64,000 nt of DNA from contig JAPYMA010000432.1 of NCBI GenBank assembly GCA_035041965.1, forward strand, positions 80,804 through 144,803, given 5' to 3'. Source of the DNA: Anisakis pegreffii (taxonomy: Eukaryota > Nematoda > Chromadorea > Rhabditida > Anisakidae). Positions 26,467-39,382 of the stretch are shown here, piece after piece. Every line of letters begins with the position of its first letter. Position 1 is the stretch's first letter. Position numbers and translations under genes: made by a program. Under the pieces are notes generated by a model. That model saw only the letters and a program-made list of their open reading frames with translations, did no database searches and was not told where the DNA came from.

Positions 26467-26776
26467 AGGATTTGCACGAGATACCGAGATTTCACTTGTA
26501 ATCCCCATCCCGGGATTCAACTTCTGAAAAATCCCGGGATCTCAGGCTTTGATAGAGCAGGTCAATTTGTATGAATTTTAATGGAATGCCCATCTTGAAG
26601 CAAGGCATCGTCATTCTCAGCTCGTTCATATTCAGTCATCTTTGTTGTTTGCTACCAATAGTTGACGAATAGTCAAGGAAATAGATGGAAGTCATACGAA
26701 TGGCATGATCCCGGGATAATCTCGGGATTGAATCCCGATCCCGAGATTGAAAAAACGTCGTGATCTTGCAAACCCT
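26467..26776. mobile_element. MITE-like element, 310 bp, with 10-bp target-site duplication
   Basis: The element begins AGGATTTGCACGAGAT and its reverse complement begins AGGGTTTGCAAGATCA, giving short imperfect terminal inverted repeats. It is flanked on both sides by GTGCATAACT (26457-26466 and 26777-26786), a perfect direct repeat consistent with a target-site duplication. The interior is full of palindromic CCCGGGAT/ATCCCGGG motifs and has no coding capacity. A 10-bp duplication is in the range known for Mutator-like transposons (9-11 bp), so a non-autonomous MULE relative is the best guess. It sits just 3' of the last calpain exon I can place. Confidence 0.65.
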
Positions 26777-26831
26777 GTGCATAACTCATTCAAAATCGCT
26801 CGCTCAGTGTGAAACGATGAAACGTGCTCAC

Positions 26832-29800
26832 CTCCATTGAATTGGTCCATTTGCGAAAACTCGTAAAAGGAATTCCGCCTCTTCACCTGCATCAAACGTT
26901 GACGGCACTATTAAATAACCGCCAGGTGGACCTCGGAACCTCAGCGTTGCCTGATAAAAACCAATTACTTGACAGCGTATACTGGATTCCGGGCTCACAA
27001 GCGGCTCAAAACTAATACTCATGGATCACGAGGTCCGGAAACACGACGACTAACAAATGCTTCAACATTCTGAATGGAAAGCTGAGTAATTTCGGAGAAA
27101 AAGACAAACTTCTCTGCGATTTATAAACGCTTTAGTACTCGCAAATACATGTTCTGTTTCGAAGAAGCGTCTTCCCATACGTTCCCTCAAATGATCGCAA
27201 TTGTAGATTGAAAACCCAATTGCCAGATTATCCAAGCCCTGAATAATCATTTATTCGAGTTCCATGAATAATATGTTTGCGTCTTAAACAAAATATTTAC
27301 AGTAACGTAAAAATGCTCGAGATTTGTCGACGTTATCCTAAAAATTTTGTTAAAATTCTACCTTGCATTGTAATTCTCGTCGATATTTCTGCATCACTGC
27401 TACTATCATCGTACATTTTCCATCACCTTCTACCGTATTCTCGTCTGCATATACGCTGCCCGCATACTGAGGATTGTCAGCAAAGCTTTCTGAAATTTTT
27501 ACTTTTTGTAACTCTAATAAGTCCAGACAAATTTTATGAGTAGCTTATGTAGATCCATCTAAACATGGTGCTAAACGAGGTCACATGACCCTTTTCATGT
27601 ACACTTGATGAGGTCGACCAACTAACCAATATTGTTGCGGCAGCCTCCCGCAGTGCCATTCCGAACTGACCACTGTCCATCGGCATTGAAATGCTGCCAG
27701 ATTGCAGTTTGAGGGATCTCTACACCGGTCATTTCACATATCTCATTCATTACATCTGCACCCAAATTGCAAACCTCCATGCGCATGAATTCACGAACAA
27801 AGTCGTCAAAACTCATCCTAAAGACCAAACATACGATAATAGCTAGCTGCTATTCGATCACGATACGGTAGCAGTGACATAAGAATGATCGAAAGAGATT
27901 CGATGTAATTGGTAGAATTGTTTGTAAGCAAACCACTTTCTAATCATTGAAAATTATAAACGCACCAAAATTCACCGTCCTGCGCAAACACAACATTCAT
28001 TTCAGTCTTCTTTTCGTCTGATACGTAGTACCATTCGCGAGCATTGTCACTCCACGCTCCATTCCACTCCGTATCATTACCCCATGGATTACGAATTCGT
28101 AAAATGACCGTTTCACCATACGGCCCATCCACCTTAACTTACTCAAGAAAGTGGAGGCATTCTGAGATAATAATCAAAATCGTAAATGAACACATAGTTG
28201 CTATTGCCTTCTTCAACTCGGTTATGACCACCGTTGATTAAAGAATAACCTCAAAACATTAGAAAAAAATCGCAGTAAAGTTGATTAAAGTTTCTCAAGA
28301 TTGTTCATATTCATGAACTTTTTGCGATCGTACCTTCTGCAATGCCGTTACACTGTAGGCATGCCCACGTACAAGACCATTCGATTGAACAGCCTCTCTG
28401 ATGCTGGGATCAGCCTGAAGTTGGCGAAATTCAAAACGACTCCAACAATTGAAATTATCATCAGTGTCCGAAAAATGGCAGAAGATGTGAATGAACACAC
28501 AGAATTGTGCTCACATCAATTGAGCATCCAAACATTGAGCCCATTTGAAACGCGCGAATCATCAGCGCTAACAACGCTTCTTTGGGGTATTTATGAAGAT
28601 CATACTGCTCAATTAATCCACCCGTAAAATCTTCCAACGCCTCAGACGTTAATCCACCTTCTAATGCTTCGTATGAACCGTACAGTCTGAAAATAAGTTG
28701 CTATCAACGAATCGAACGTTTAAAACGGTGTTGCAGATCAATCACTGGAAAGTGATTGATCTAAAATGGTTGGTTTAACAAACGCAAATCAACTCCTCAC
28801 AATCGTACTTCGCATACGCCTTCTCAAGAAGTGCACTCCAAAATTCATTGTTTTCCTCCGAATGCATATAAATTAGTTCACCATTTTTGGTCGGTAAACG
28901 ATCATCAACCACAACATCCACCCAGGCACCGTAATGCCAGAATTGAAAGTGGAATATACCTGCAAAAATATTCATCATTTTAAACGAATCCCTTCAGATT
29001 CTACTTTCCTTTCAATTTCGATATCAATCACCAACTGCTCCTTAGAGATCTCTGAATGACGCAAATTCTAATTTCACCTCTTAAGTAGATGAAAGAACAA
29101 TGATCATGATAGACTGACTGATCGTTCAAGCGGTGTGAGCCTCTCGGAAAATTTTGCTTGAGAACATTACCGCGATAAGAACTAAGCGAACGTTGGATAA
29201 AAGATTGGTTAAGGATTTACTGGAATGAGAACAGACCCGCATAGTTTTCTGTGAAACTCTGATCGGGAGGCACAACACGATAAAAGAGTTCATCGCGAAG
29301 TGTCAGGTTGGCAACTGCGGCTAATAACCAACAATCGCCGAGAGCACCTTGTTTTACGTCGAACCTCGAATGACCTTCCACTATCAATTGTGGTTCATTA
29401 ACAATCTCCTGAAGTGGATCACATCATCACTTTTCATAGTACAATACTTTGTCAAAAATTTCGAATCGAATGCACGATGCGTTTACGATTTTCAGTGTAT
29501 CGCAACTTTCGACATATTCAAAAAGAGATTCAATCGGATCAATACCAAAACTGGATGCTCTCTAGCAAATATGAGAAAGATGATGGAATATGAGAATATA
29601 CTCCGGGTCTCAGCCACTGAATGTGACGCGAGCTTGGTTTACTGTAGAAGAGACTCGCATCGCACGCCGGAAATTCTGGATCTTCAAAGAGAGTCCTACT
29701 TTGTAGACAACGATCACGTTCATCATAGAAGTTCAGTTGGAAAGATGGTAGGTCTGGCCTGGGCGATGTGAACGGTTGCACCTGAAGAAACGAAAATGTT

Positions 29801-31611
29801 TTGTTCGTTTGATTATACTAAAGTACGGTTTGAAGTGGATGAATGAAAATGAATTACCAATTCGATTACATTCAAACAGTGTTTCATTATGAATTCGCAG
29901 CGAGATAAATTGGTATGAATACCTTATTATGTGGAATATGACGGAATATCAAAATCTCAAATCAATTTTAGCGGAGTTTCGATCCGAATTCCATTCAGCA
30001 GCAATCGTTCGGCTATTTTCTTCATACATTGATGACACACTTTTGTGGAATGATCACTTACGAACCTTTCGTTTAAATTTTCCACTGACGATATTTTCAA
30101 GAACCATCTTTCCGATATCTCCGAGTGAGTTATGCTTTCCACCCATGTTGAATATCAAATTACCAGCGATCGCACCAATGATTCGACCCGTCTCCGGGTT
30201 AATACCGAAGAAACGATGTGCTGCCGAACCGATCAGATTACTCACCATCTCGGACATACCACCACTCGCCAAGATATTGCTCAAACCTGACAATCATATC
30301 ACTGAAAGTTCGGGCATTGCTTCGAAGGAGTACGAGACACATGAAACTACTACGAAATGTCTTCGGCAAATTACCTCCAGACGCTCCAGCAATAGAACCG
30401 ATTCCAGCGACAATATCACCAAAGCTTCCACCACCAAAACCAGCTATTGAGCCTGAAAATTTTGCAAAATCTAAACTTGAGAATCATCAGGGTGTTGCTT
30501 AGAAATGTGACATAACAAGACCGAAGAACAGAGGATATACTCTATTTTGCGCAATATCATGGTTGTACTAGAAAGATGGTACCAAAGAATTTTGAATAAT
30601 GTTCATGATAACGGAGGAGCATCTCATATGTACAGTGAGGTGTTGCAATTTCTCGCTGAGTGGCTACCAAATACCCAATTAAGTCATTGTCATACACACA
30701 TGCTGAGAATTATTTCTTGAACTGATTATAGTTTCAATTCATCCGGCACTTCGTTCGATGTATCATAAATATTTGGTGGAAGCACAAAATGCCTTTCGAG
30801 CAGTCATCATCAAACTGCACGTGTAGAAATACAAGCAGTATGGATGTGTGATCGTTTGCGAGAAGTATTATGCAGTTAAATTAATGTGAACATGATAGAT
30901 GATTACTTTGAATCATATTCGTCAAATCCACTGGTGGACCACTTCCCTCATCATCAGCTGCATATGCACGTTGAGGTTCGTCATCCCTTTCATACGACTG
31001 CAAACGAAGAGAACAGTGTCCAGTCATTCAGGATACAAGTGACGTTCATAAAATGTTAAAACAATACGGCTGTTTCTGCTAGTTCCTACATAAAAGCCGT
31101 TGATACCATGTTTGAATGTAAATCTGTACTGGTCACCATTGTGAAATGTAAGATTTACGGCTATGACTAGGTAAGATGTTATAATTTATTCAACGAAAAG
31201 GATAGTAGTTCCGCCGATGCAGATAATGCAGTGCGATGTGAACTACAGATAGTCCAGATCTATTTCACGTCCACGAATACCTTTAGTGCACAAGCAATTT
31301 TGATCATTCAGAAATATGAAATCAGTTACTTCCTCTTGTTCGCCGCCTTCGCGAGCAGAATCATCGTGAGTCTCATGGTCGCTTGTTTCATGCTCGACAT
31401 CATCATAGCCATAATCATCAGCTGGTTTAGGATATTCGTCGTCGTGCCCTCCAGAACCCTCGTGCTCCGTTTCATCTTCTGGCTCTACCTCCTCTTCTCC
31501 CTCCTCCTCCTCATCCTGGTCTTCTTCTTCTTCTTCAGGTTCTCTTTCGTGCTCATCAGAGCCGTACTCATCATCGTCAGCTGGTTCGCCATAATATTCC
31601 TCATCTGACAT
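26832..31611 (-). CDS. clp-1: Calpain-type cysteine protease (CLP-1-like)
   Basis: Calcium-dependent cytosolic cysteine protease. Minus-strand exons: 31611-31330, 30997-30907, 30452-30375, 30286-30066, 29781-29602, 29408-29237, 28959-28809, 28686-28515, 28414-28334, 28132-27966, 27817-27627, 27489-27362, 27238-27110 and 26950-26832. All phases agree, giving about 720 residues plus an unplaced short C-terminus. Exon 1 is extremely Glu/Asp-rich; exons 3-4 encode the glycine-rich region ([20 protein letters not shown]) typical of nematode CLP-1-type calpains. The protease core carries Cys310 (GALGDCWLL), His467 (VRGHAYSV) and Asn491 (RIRNPWGN), so it should be active. The domain III/C2-like part ends in [19 protein letters not shown] see no EF-hand region, as in other atypical calpains. 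AG at 31618-31619 just before the ATG is a likely spliced-leader acceptor. The symbol reflects the closest named relative; orthology is not proven. Confidence 0.92.
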
Positions 31612-31616
31612 TTTTT

Positions 31617-31628
31617 GCTGAAATACGA
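31617..31628 (-). promoter_or_regulatory. Likely spliced-leader trans-splice acceptor of the calpain gene
   Basis: On the minus strand CGTATTTCAG ends six bases before the calpain ATG at 31611. No coding sequence precedes it in frame with a sensible exon, so trans-splicing of a leader, or a 5' UTR intron, is expected. Confidence 0.45.
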
Positions 31629-33684
31629 ATAAGTTGAACAGAGAAGTGGTATTTTTGTGAAGGTTTTGACGATAAACGCGATAAGTTTTCATTGCTAAGA
31701 TTTTTCGTCATGGTTATTAGCTGAGGGGTTCATATTTGGTATTAACTGGAACGTTTACTAAGAAGAAAATCGGAATTTTGAAAATTCAGCAAAATGTGGG
31801 GTATAGTTTGAAATGTTGGGAATTTGATGTGAGCAATTTTGATCAATCAGAGATATGTTTTAGAGGTCAGAGTTTTGCATAGTGTACAAAAATTACGGTT
31901 AAAGAGGCGATTGATGCGCTGTAAGGAACTGTCTGCAATTATAATTAATTCTTACTTATGATAACTATTCTTATTCTTACAATTAATTCTTATGAATTAT
32001 TCTTAATTAATTAAGTATACTTATGAACAGTGGTAACAATAAGCAAACAAATTCAAATTATTCACTGAGCAAAATTGAATGATTTCATCGAATTTTTATT
32101 GTAGATACCGTAGTGATGTGTGGAAATTTTTTCACTGAATTCATACGTACGGAACACTTACAATTAGAAATGGAAACAAATAAGGAAAGAATCATACGGT
32201 AGCTGAATATGGAATGAAATGAAAATGGAGCAGAGGGTTTTGTAGATAACATATCGAAACATATCGATTCTGAAATGATACAGTGGAAAAAATTACGTTA
32301 CCAAGGTGACTGAATTGGATTGGATATCTCATCGTCAAACTAGACTGATATGACACCATAATCAATTGAAATGTTCACTATTTTTCCTTATTGATCTCAG
32401 AGGAAAATCCTAGTAAAGTTTGTGCACACACCATTTTTTGATTCAAAAACATTTCAAAAATTATTTCAAAACCGAACACACTCAGAACAGAGAACAGTAG
32501 TGATGATATGTGTTTTTTCAATGAAAAGAACTTGCCAAAATGATGAATTGATAAACTTCTCAAATTGATAGAGTGTAATATATTGCTAAGAAATGCTATG
32601 TGTAATAAAAAGGACACAACATTTTCTTGAAGAAATGTGAGCAGTGGAAAGTGCACATAATATGACGAACAATAATGAACAAATGCTATTCGTCATCGGC
32701 AAAATGAATACTTTTCAGCGGCGTAACATTTAACATCACCAACAGCAGCAGTTCATCATTATCGATTCATCGAATAGTTGATCGGTGATTGGATGAACGA
32801 TAATTGAGTGAATACATGAACACTGATTGAGGTTTATTTCAGTGTTTTTTGAGTATGTCAGGTAGATATGAAAGGTATGGGAGGACGAATTTGAATGAAG
32901 TCATTTATTCGTTTGCTGTTTAAGAGTTGTTTTTGTTGGCCGATATTTTCCTTACTCTGCTCTCCGTTTCTTTTTTCCACTCAGTTCATTCACCTCTCAA
33001 TAAGGATTGTTTGAATGATGACGATGCCATCAATAAAAAATTGTTTCCGTCATCTCATTGAAAAAGAATTTTCATCACTTTCACAGACAGTATTATGGGC
33101 AACACTTTGTGGATTTATCTAACCCTCAGAGGTTAGTTATCTCAGGCGAACAGATCTGACCCGATGCAATGCGTTCATACATTCAACAAGATGATATGTG
33201 AAAAGATATGACACGAGCATGAACCATTTTTAACAAAAACATTCAAACTTCACATTATTAATCGACGAATAACTATTTAGAGTTTAGTTATTGCCCTCAT
33301 ACTGACTTTCAGTTCAGTTAGTATTTTGCTGAGTTCCTTATCAGACATCACGTGTAGAAGGGAAGAAATTCATGTGGAAATTTGTGTACATAAGACCATG
33401 ATTAGTTACTCTCTCTCTCTCTTTTCGCATCCTCGATCTGTTAGTTGCATATGATGAGTGCAAATTGAATCAGTGAAAAATTAACGCAAATTGTTCCTCA
33501 AGTACACAACTTTCCAGAAAACATCCTTATTTTGTTATGCACATGTTTGTGGTTCCTTAGCAGTTCTCTAGTGATTTGTCGCAACGATCATCCCCATTCA
33601 TGTTAGCCTAATCGTATTGGCTCGTCATATCGAATAATTGCCAGAAAACAAATGCAGTTATTTGAATCAAAAGCCAAACTTTCA
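31629..33684. other. Divergent intergenic region between calpain and ABC transporter
   Basis: About 2 kb separate two genes read away from each other, so the interval should contain both promoters. I see a (CT)n tract at about 33411-33424 and AT-rich stretches, but no clear TATA or other element. A minus-strand open frame at 32378-32656 is Leu/Phe/Ser-rich and without motifs. Confidence 0.4.
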
Positions 33685-33690
33685 GTGAAT

Positions 33691-36600
33691 ATGTTCCGTT
33701 TCGTACTCCACTCATGTCACTTCTCATCGCGACATGTAATGCAGCTTGGAGGTCGACGCGGTATGAGCCGTTTAAGTGGCTATAATCTAAAATCAAATTT
33801 CAAAGATCAACTCCTTTCATGGCTTCGCAAACCACCACGTTACCGTAATCTGATCCGAAGTGCTCGTCTCAGCGGTCTTTCTCTATCATTCGCTATACCT
33901 TTGTTGAGGTAAATAGAATACGATTTGCTTATATATTATACATTGCGATTAAAGAAATCCGATGGTAGGAGTGAATCGCTGATTGATTCGACTGTCTGAT
34001 GAGATACAAGCAATTGTTTTATATGGATGGATATTCATTGAAGCGAGATTTTTGGTTGGAAAATTTTCAGACACGCACAGTGTCAACCGCCATCAAGTGG
34101 AGAATTGAGTCGTCGTGCCGAAAAGCTCAGTCAACATTTCGGACACGGCAAAGAACCTGAGCTGAGGTTGTCAGATTTATGGAACTTGATAAAACCGTAC
34201 TTCGGATGGCTTTTATCTGCAGTCGTGGTATGCTTTTGAACGTTGACCGTGTTGAATCTCTTCTTCCGAATCCGTTTCATAGAACAGAGCAATTATTACT
34301 AGTGCAGGCATTATTAGTGTCATCAGGATTACTGCTCATTGTATTTTTATAAGTGCTTTAATCATGAACATTGATAATTTCAGTGTGCAGTTCTGACAGC
34401 ATTCCTCAACATTGAAATTCCTCTTCTACTGGGCGAATTGGTAAATGAGGTGGCGAACATATTGAAATTTAATCAACCGAATACAGACGTTGCATCAAAC
34501 CTGACTCGTTTACATCCTATTGGCGTTAAACTGCTTTTCAGTTATGCCGCACAGGTTTATACCTTCATCTCGCAGTGCTCCGCCAAGAACGAATATTGAA
34601 GAATAATAAATTCTAATAACTTTTTTAAAAACATTCCATGATATTTACTCATTTGCAACAGTGCAGCACACTATTTGAGCTATCGCAATCCGTGTCCATG
34701 CACTCCATGTAGTTCGGTTTCATGAGGATTCTAAAAATTTAGGGAAAAATGAATGTGATCATTTAAACGACTGCCATTTTAAAGTTTTTGATACATGTGC
34801 ACAAACTATTTCCGATGATATTTGGTGTATGAATGCAATATAAATCAGCTGTGTTAACTGTAAATTTGGTACCTTTCAGGCAGTACTTACGTTTCTGTAT
34901 ATAACATTCCTGTCGGTGATGGGTGAACGGATAGCTACGGACTTGCGTATGACACTTTTCGAACGGCTTCTACATCAAGTGCGTTTACTGCTTTTTACTA
35001 GAGCATTGTTGTTCTCGTAATAGATGCACGAGCTTAGGCCAGAGGCATGGTTCGACTGTTTTAGTGATTGCGCAATGAATATGTCTCGTTCAAGGATATG
35101 AGTTTCTATGACTCGACGCTGACCGGTGAACTGAATGCTCGTCTAAGTGCAGACGTACAAGAATTTAAAAGTTCGCTGAAACTCACTCTTGCTCAAGGCC
35201 TTAAAACATTCACACAGGTATATATAATTCATCTACACATACGTCTGTTCGAATTTGTTAAATATGTGAGCATCAGAGGCATTTTTCGAATATTCATAGC
35301 ATTTGTGAAGAGGTTGTTATCGAAAGTCGTTGTGCCTCTTGCGTCTGCGTCTGTATGATGAGTTTTCATTTTATAACTGATAACATTCTGCAAGCTTCTT
35401 TCTTGATGGAGGCGAGTGACTGAATAAAATGCTCACCAGCTTGCCTGGTACTGACAATGATGGAATGCACTTTCAGACAGGTGGCTGTATGATATCGCTC
35501 TTTATGATATCTCCAAAGATGACCATGATCACAATGACTTCAATGCCACTCGTCATCGTAATCGGTACCGTGTTTGGATCACTCCTGCGAAAACTTTCAC
35601 GTCGTTCACAAGCACAAAATGCAATCGCAGCCGCTGTAGCGGATGAAGCGTTTGCTAATATTCGAACAGTGCGTGCATTCGCGATGGAAAATCAAGAAAT
35701 TGCGTTCGTTTTTGACATCTGATCGGCTTAGTGTTACGTTCCGTTTCACACGACTTATTCGGAAAACACTCTTTTCATTCGTCGCAAATTTTATTCGAGC
35801 TCACTTTTGAATGTGATGAAATGAAAATGGTCGGTTTGGAAGATTTAAAACAGCTCAAATGTTTGCTTGAAAATCACTTTGCACCATAGAAGCTGATTTT
35901 GGTATTTCATCTTCAAGAGAACCAAGTGACTGCATTTGTGGTTCTGAGTTTAGCTTTCATGAGATATTGATGATTGCATTTCTTGTTCATTTCAAAAATT
36001 TGCGTTTTAGTTTGTTTGATCGAGAAGCTCAAGAATCACGACGTTTGTCGGAATTGTTAGGATGTGGTATAGGCTTATTCCAGGGTGCTACAAACTTCTT
36101 CCTAAATGTTACGTTCCTTTCCGTTTGTCTTGTCCTTTCAGTAATTCATTATCCCTCCAAAAGCCTAAAAACAGTGATGGTGTATTCGGAATCACATTTG
36201 TGCACGTGTTTCCTTTTGGAAAGTTTATATTCAGTGATACATTTCATTGACTGATGCTGAGCACAATACGAGAGTAAGGGCTAATTCAGAGTAACATTGT
36301 TGTCATAAATTTAATATCCTTGAAAATTTTCCGATTCTGATCGGAAGTGATAATTGTAGAGCAATATTACAGGTGTTGTCCTGGGTGTACTATACGGTGG
36401 TTCTTCATTGATCACATCGGATGAGTTGAACGCTGGTGGTTTGATGTCATTTTTGATTACCGCACAAACGATACAACGCTCGCTAGCACAGTTATCGGTC
36501 ATTTTCGGACATGCACTCAAGGGATGGACAGCTGGTGCACGAGTTTTTGAGGTTGATCGTGTTCAATTGCGTACAAATACAGTAGCGATGACTGTTTCAA

Positions 36601-38441
36601 TTGCAGTTCATACTGTGGTTGCAAGTACATTTGCACTTTAGCTGTACTGAACTCATTTGCATTAATCTTGTCATGTTATGTGTTCACAGAACACTTGAAA
36701 TTGAACAGTGAGCACATTACAGTTCATCAACCTTGTACCGAAAATTCCACTCAACGGTGGTCAGCGAATACCGTTTCACTCGTTGATCGGTGAGATTCGT
36801 TTCGAGAATGTCACATTCGCATATCCGACTCGACCCGAGCAAATGATCTTGGAGGGCTTGCATCTGACCGTCGAACCGGGCCAGGTGTTAGCAATTTGTG
36901 GACCAAGTGGAGAAGGTTCCTAATCAATTGCGTTCTCTTGGCAAACGCTACGATTTTACCAACTGCTGTGATGTGTCTGTAATATACCGTAACAGCTGGT
37001 TGCAAAACATTTTCATATAGCTGTCATCTAAAACTTTTAACTTCAAAATACGGAACAGCGACCCAAGTTCCCGACTGATGAAGTGTTGGTGTAATGAATG
37101 TGAAATATGTTTTACTTTTTTTCCTGAGCTTGTTACTTTTCCTGTTCTCTCGTGTTTTGTGGAACTCGATAAGATCATATTGTAATTGTCCAGGTAAAAC
37201 AACAATAACTTCACTGCTGGAACGTTTTTATGAGCCTTTATTCGGTCGAATCACATTGGATGGAAAAGACCTGAAAACGTTGGATTCGAATTGGCTTCGC
37301 GGTTCAGTGATTGGCTTCATTTCTCAAGAACCGATTCTTTTCGCCACAACAATTGAGGAGAACATTCGATATGGGAAACCGGATGCTACTGACCAAGAAG
37401 TGACTCTTTGAAAACGATTGCTTCATAGTGTAACAACTTAATTGCAAATTGACTCTCATTCAAGATGATTAGAATGTAGGTGAAATGGAAAATCCCAGTT
37501 TCAACCGTGCAGAAAGACTAAGCAAATAAAACAACTTTAATTACATCACATCGTAACTCAGAATTGATTCATCGTCATTGATGCCATTAACAAAAGCCGA
37601 ATGGATCAGGACTAACACTTTATTTCAGCCTATTGAATGGCATAAAGCGAATAGTTATAGGTTCGTGAAGCTGCTCACTTAGCAAATGCCGACACGTTTG
37701 TGGAAGAGTTCCCGGATGGCTATGAAACTGTCGTTGGTGAACGGGGAGTGACGTTGAGCGGTGGTCAAAAACAACGAATTGCTATTGCAAGAGCACTGCT
37801 CAAGAATCCACCCATACTGGTTTTAGACGAGGCGACTAGCGCGTTGGATGCAGAATCTGAGCATATTGTAGGTTTTTGTCGCGTTGTTCCAGCGAATTAT
37901 CGAAATTTTCTCAATTTTGTGGGAAGTTCGACGGAAGCTTATGAAATATGTTATGAAAGTCAAGATTTGTTCAATAAATCTGTTCGTCAAGCGTGCCATT
38001 GTTCATTTGATTTAATTGTATGTATTATAGGTTCACGAAGCGTTAGAGCGTGCGATGCAAGGTCGGACTGTAATCGTGATCGCACATCGACTGAGCACAA
38101 TTCAAAACGCCGATCGTATTGTTGTACTTAAGGGACATAAAATTGTTGAGGTATGCTCATAAAAGTGATCATATCTTAATGGGTTCACTTTTGTTAACGT
38201 TTCTTTTCCTGTTCGTTAACGTATTTTCAGTTTTGCACTCAAAAAAAATTCATTATTTTGCGTTAATGAAGTTGACATTGTAGAGAGTTAATGGTATTCA
38301 TTGCGCGACAATCGCTTTCTTTGAATGATTCATACGTTTTCCCATAATTTTTTTTTGTTTCAGCAAGGAACCCATTCGCAATTACTGAAAAGGAAAGGTG
38401 AATATTATAATTTGACAAAACTACAGAACCAACCGTTGTGA
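33691..38441 (+). CDS. ABCB8: Mitochondrial half-ABC transporter, ABCB8-like
   Basis: Half transporter (one membrane domain, one ATPase domain), predicted for the mitochondrial inner membrane; human ABCB8 is a component of mitochondrial ATP-sensitive potassium transport and is implicated in iron export. Exons: 33691-33908, 34071-34227, 34384-34554, 34880-34978, 35095-35217, 35477-35703, 36011-36107, 36373-36551, 36723-36915, 37194-37399, 37661-37867, 38031-38150, 38364-38441; about 691 residues. The N-terminus is basic and free of acidic residues, like a mitochondrial targeting sequence. Signature segments match ABCB8 closely: [42 protein letters not shown]. The ATPase has Walker A GPSGEGKTT (484-492, split by an intron), LSGGQ (589-593), Walker B ILVLDE (609-614) and switch His645. 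All junctions agree in phase except exon 7/8, which is one base short. TTTCAG at 33680-33685 before the ATG suggests trans-splicing. Confidence 0.93.
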
Positions 38442-38614
38442 ACGTCACGGTTCTCATTTACGACCAGACAGAAGCTCAGGTTCTAATGTAGTGCATCAAT
38501 GTGTATTAAAGTGCATCTTTTAGCGCTGTTTGATTGGAATTCACAGTTAAAGAACAATGTCATTGGCAAGCAAATTAGAATTTGAATCCATTGTAATGAT
38601 GTCATTGTGTGCAC

Positions 38615-38620
38615 AATAAA
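38615..38620 (+). terminator. Polyadenylation signal AATAAA of the ABC transporter gene
   Basis: AATAAA lies 174 bases downstream of the stop codon at 38439-38441, on the coding strand and in AT-rich sequence. Confidence 0.5.
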
Positions 38621-39382
38621 TATAATAGAATTAATTCAGTACATTGTGTGATTTTATGATTCGATTTTGTTAATTGTTGTTTGAAATTAAATCACCTTAC
38701 TATTGATATCGAATTCTGCGTCACATAGATTTGTTTTTGCAGAAAACTATAGTTATGATTACTTGTATTTTCACTGCCTTATTATGTCTTTCGTGGTCAC
38801 GTCCTGACAGTGCTTACTTCTGTGTTACAATAAAACACATCGTTGTTGTTCTCATTGTTAAGCAATAGAAACGTTATGAACAAAACAATCAATCAAGGAA
38901 AAAGTGACGTACCCAAGGGGGCGCTCACCCTCTCCACCCTGGAGTTTGGAAGTAGGTGAAAATGAAGTAAGCAAAAGAATGAAAAAAAAGGACGAATGGG
39001 AGAAGGAAAAACAAGAAAACGCAGAAAAAGCCTAATCCTCAACATTCAACTTATTTTCTGCACCAATCAACCCTCCTCTTCTAGCTAAACCACTTCAGAG
39101 AAATCAGATTTTCGCTGAAATATTTTTTCAACCACAAATTCAGTAGAAGAAAGAGCTTTTGCAAGAATTGCCGACAGCACAAAAGCATAAGTAATAGCGA
39201 TTGAATGTCCAATTGTATCATCCATTGTTAACTGCTTTGGCTGGTAGCACATTCACCGTACGTCCACCAGTGAAACCTTAAATTTGAAAATAGAAATTGA
39301 ATGAGTTTCGAGAAGTGAATCTGATGAATTTGCCAAAGAAGGGTCATATTTGAATATGTCACCAGCAAAAATATAAATTGAA
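38621..39382. other. Intergenic between convergent genes
   Basis: The plus-strand transporter and the minus-strand receptor fragment converge here. A short GC-rich patch (38912-38950) stands out from the AT-rich surroundings. No coding feature is visible. Confidence 0.4.

Noticed and set aside
29349..29771. 140-codon plus-strand frame
   Set aside because: Antisense to calpain exons 5 and 6; no motifs of its own.
29929..30450. 173-codon plus-strand open frame
   Set aside because: It lies antisense to three calpain exons that are supported by homology and phase; the frame is a shadow of them.
31231..31608. 125-codon hydrophobic plus-strand frame resembling a multi-pass membrane protein
   Set aside because: It is the antisense reading of the GAA/GAG-rich acidic calpain exon, which produces Leu/Phe/Ser runs on the other strand.
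33652..33690. Upstream in-frame ATG at 33652 as the ABC transporter start
   Set aside because: A TTTCAG acceptor lies between it and the ATG at 33691, and the downstream start gives a better mitochondrial-type N-terminus.
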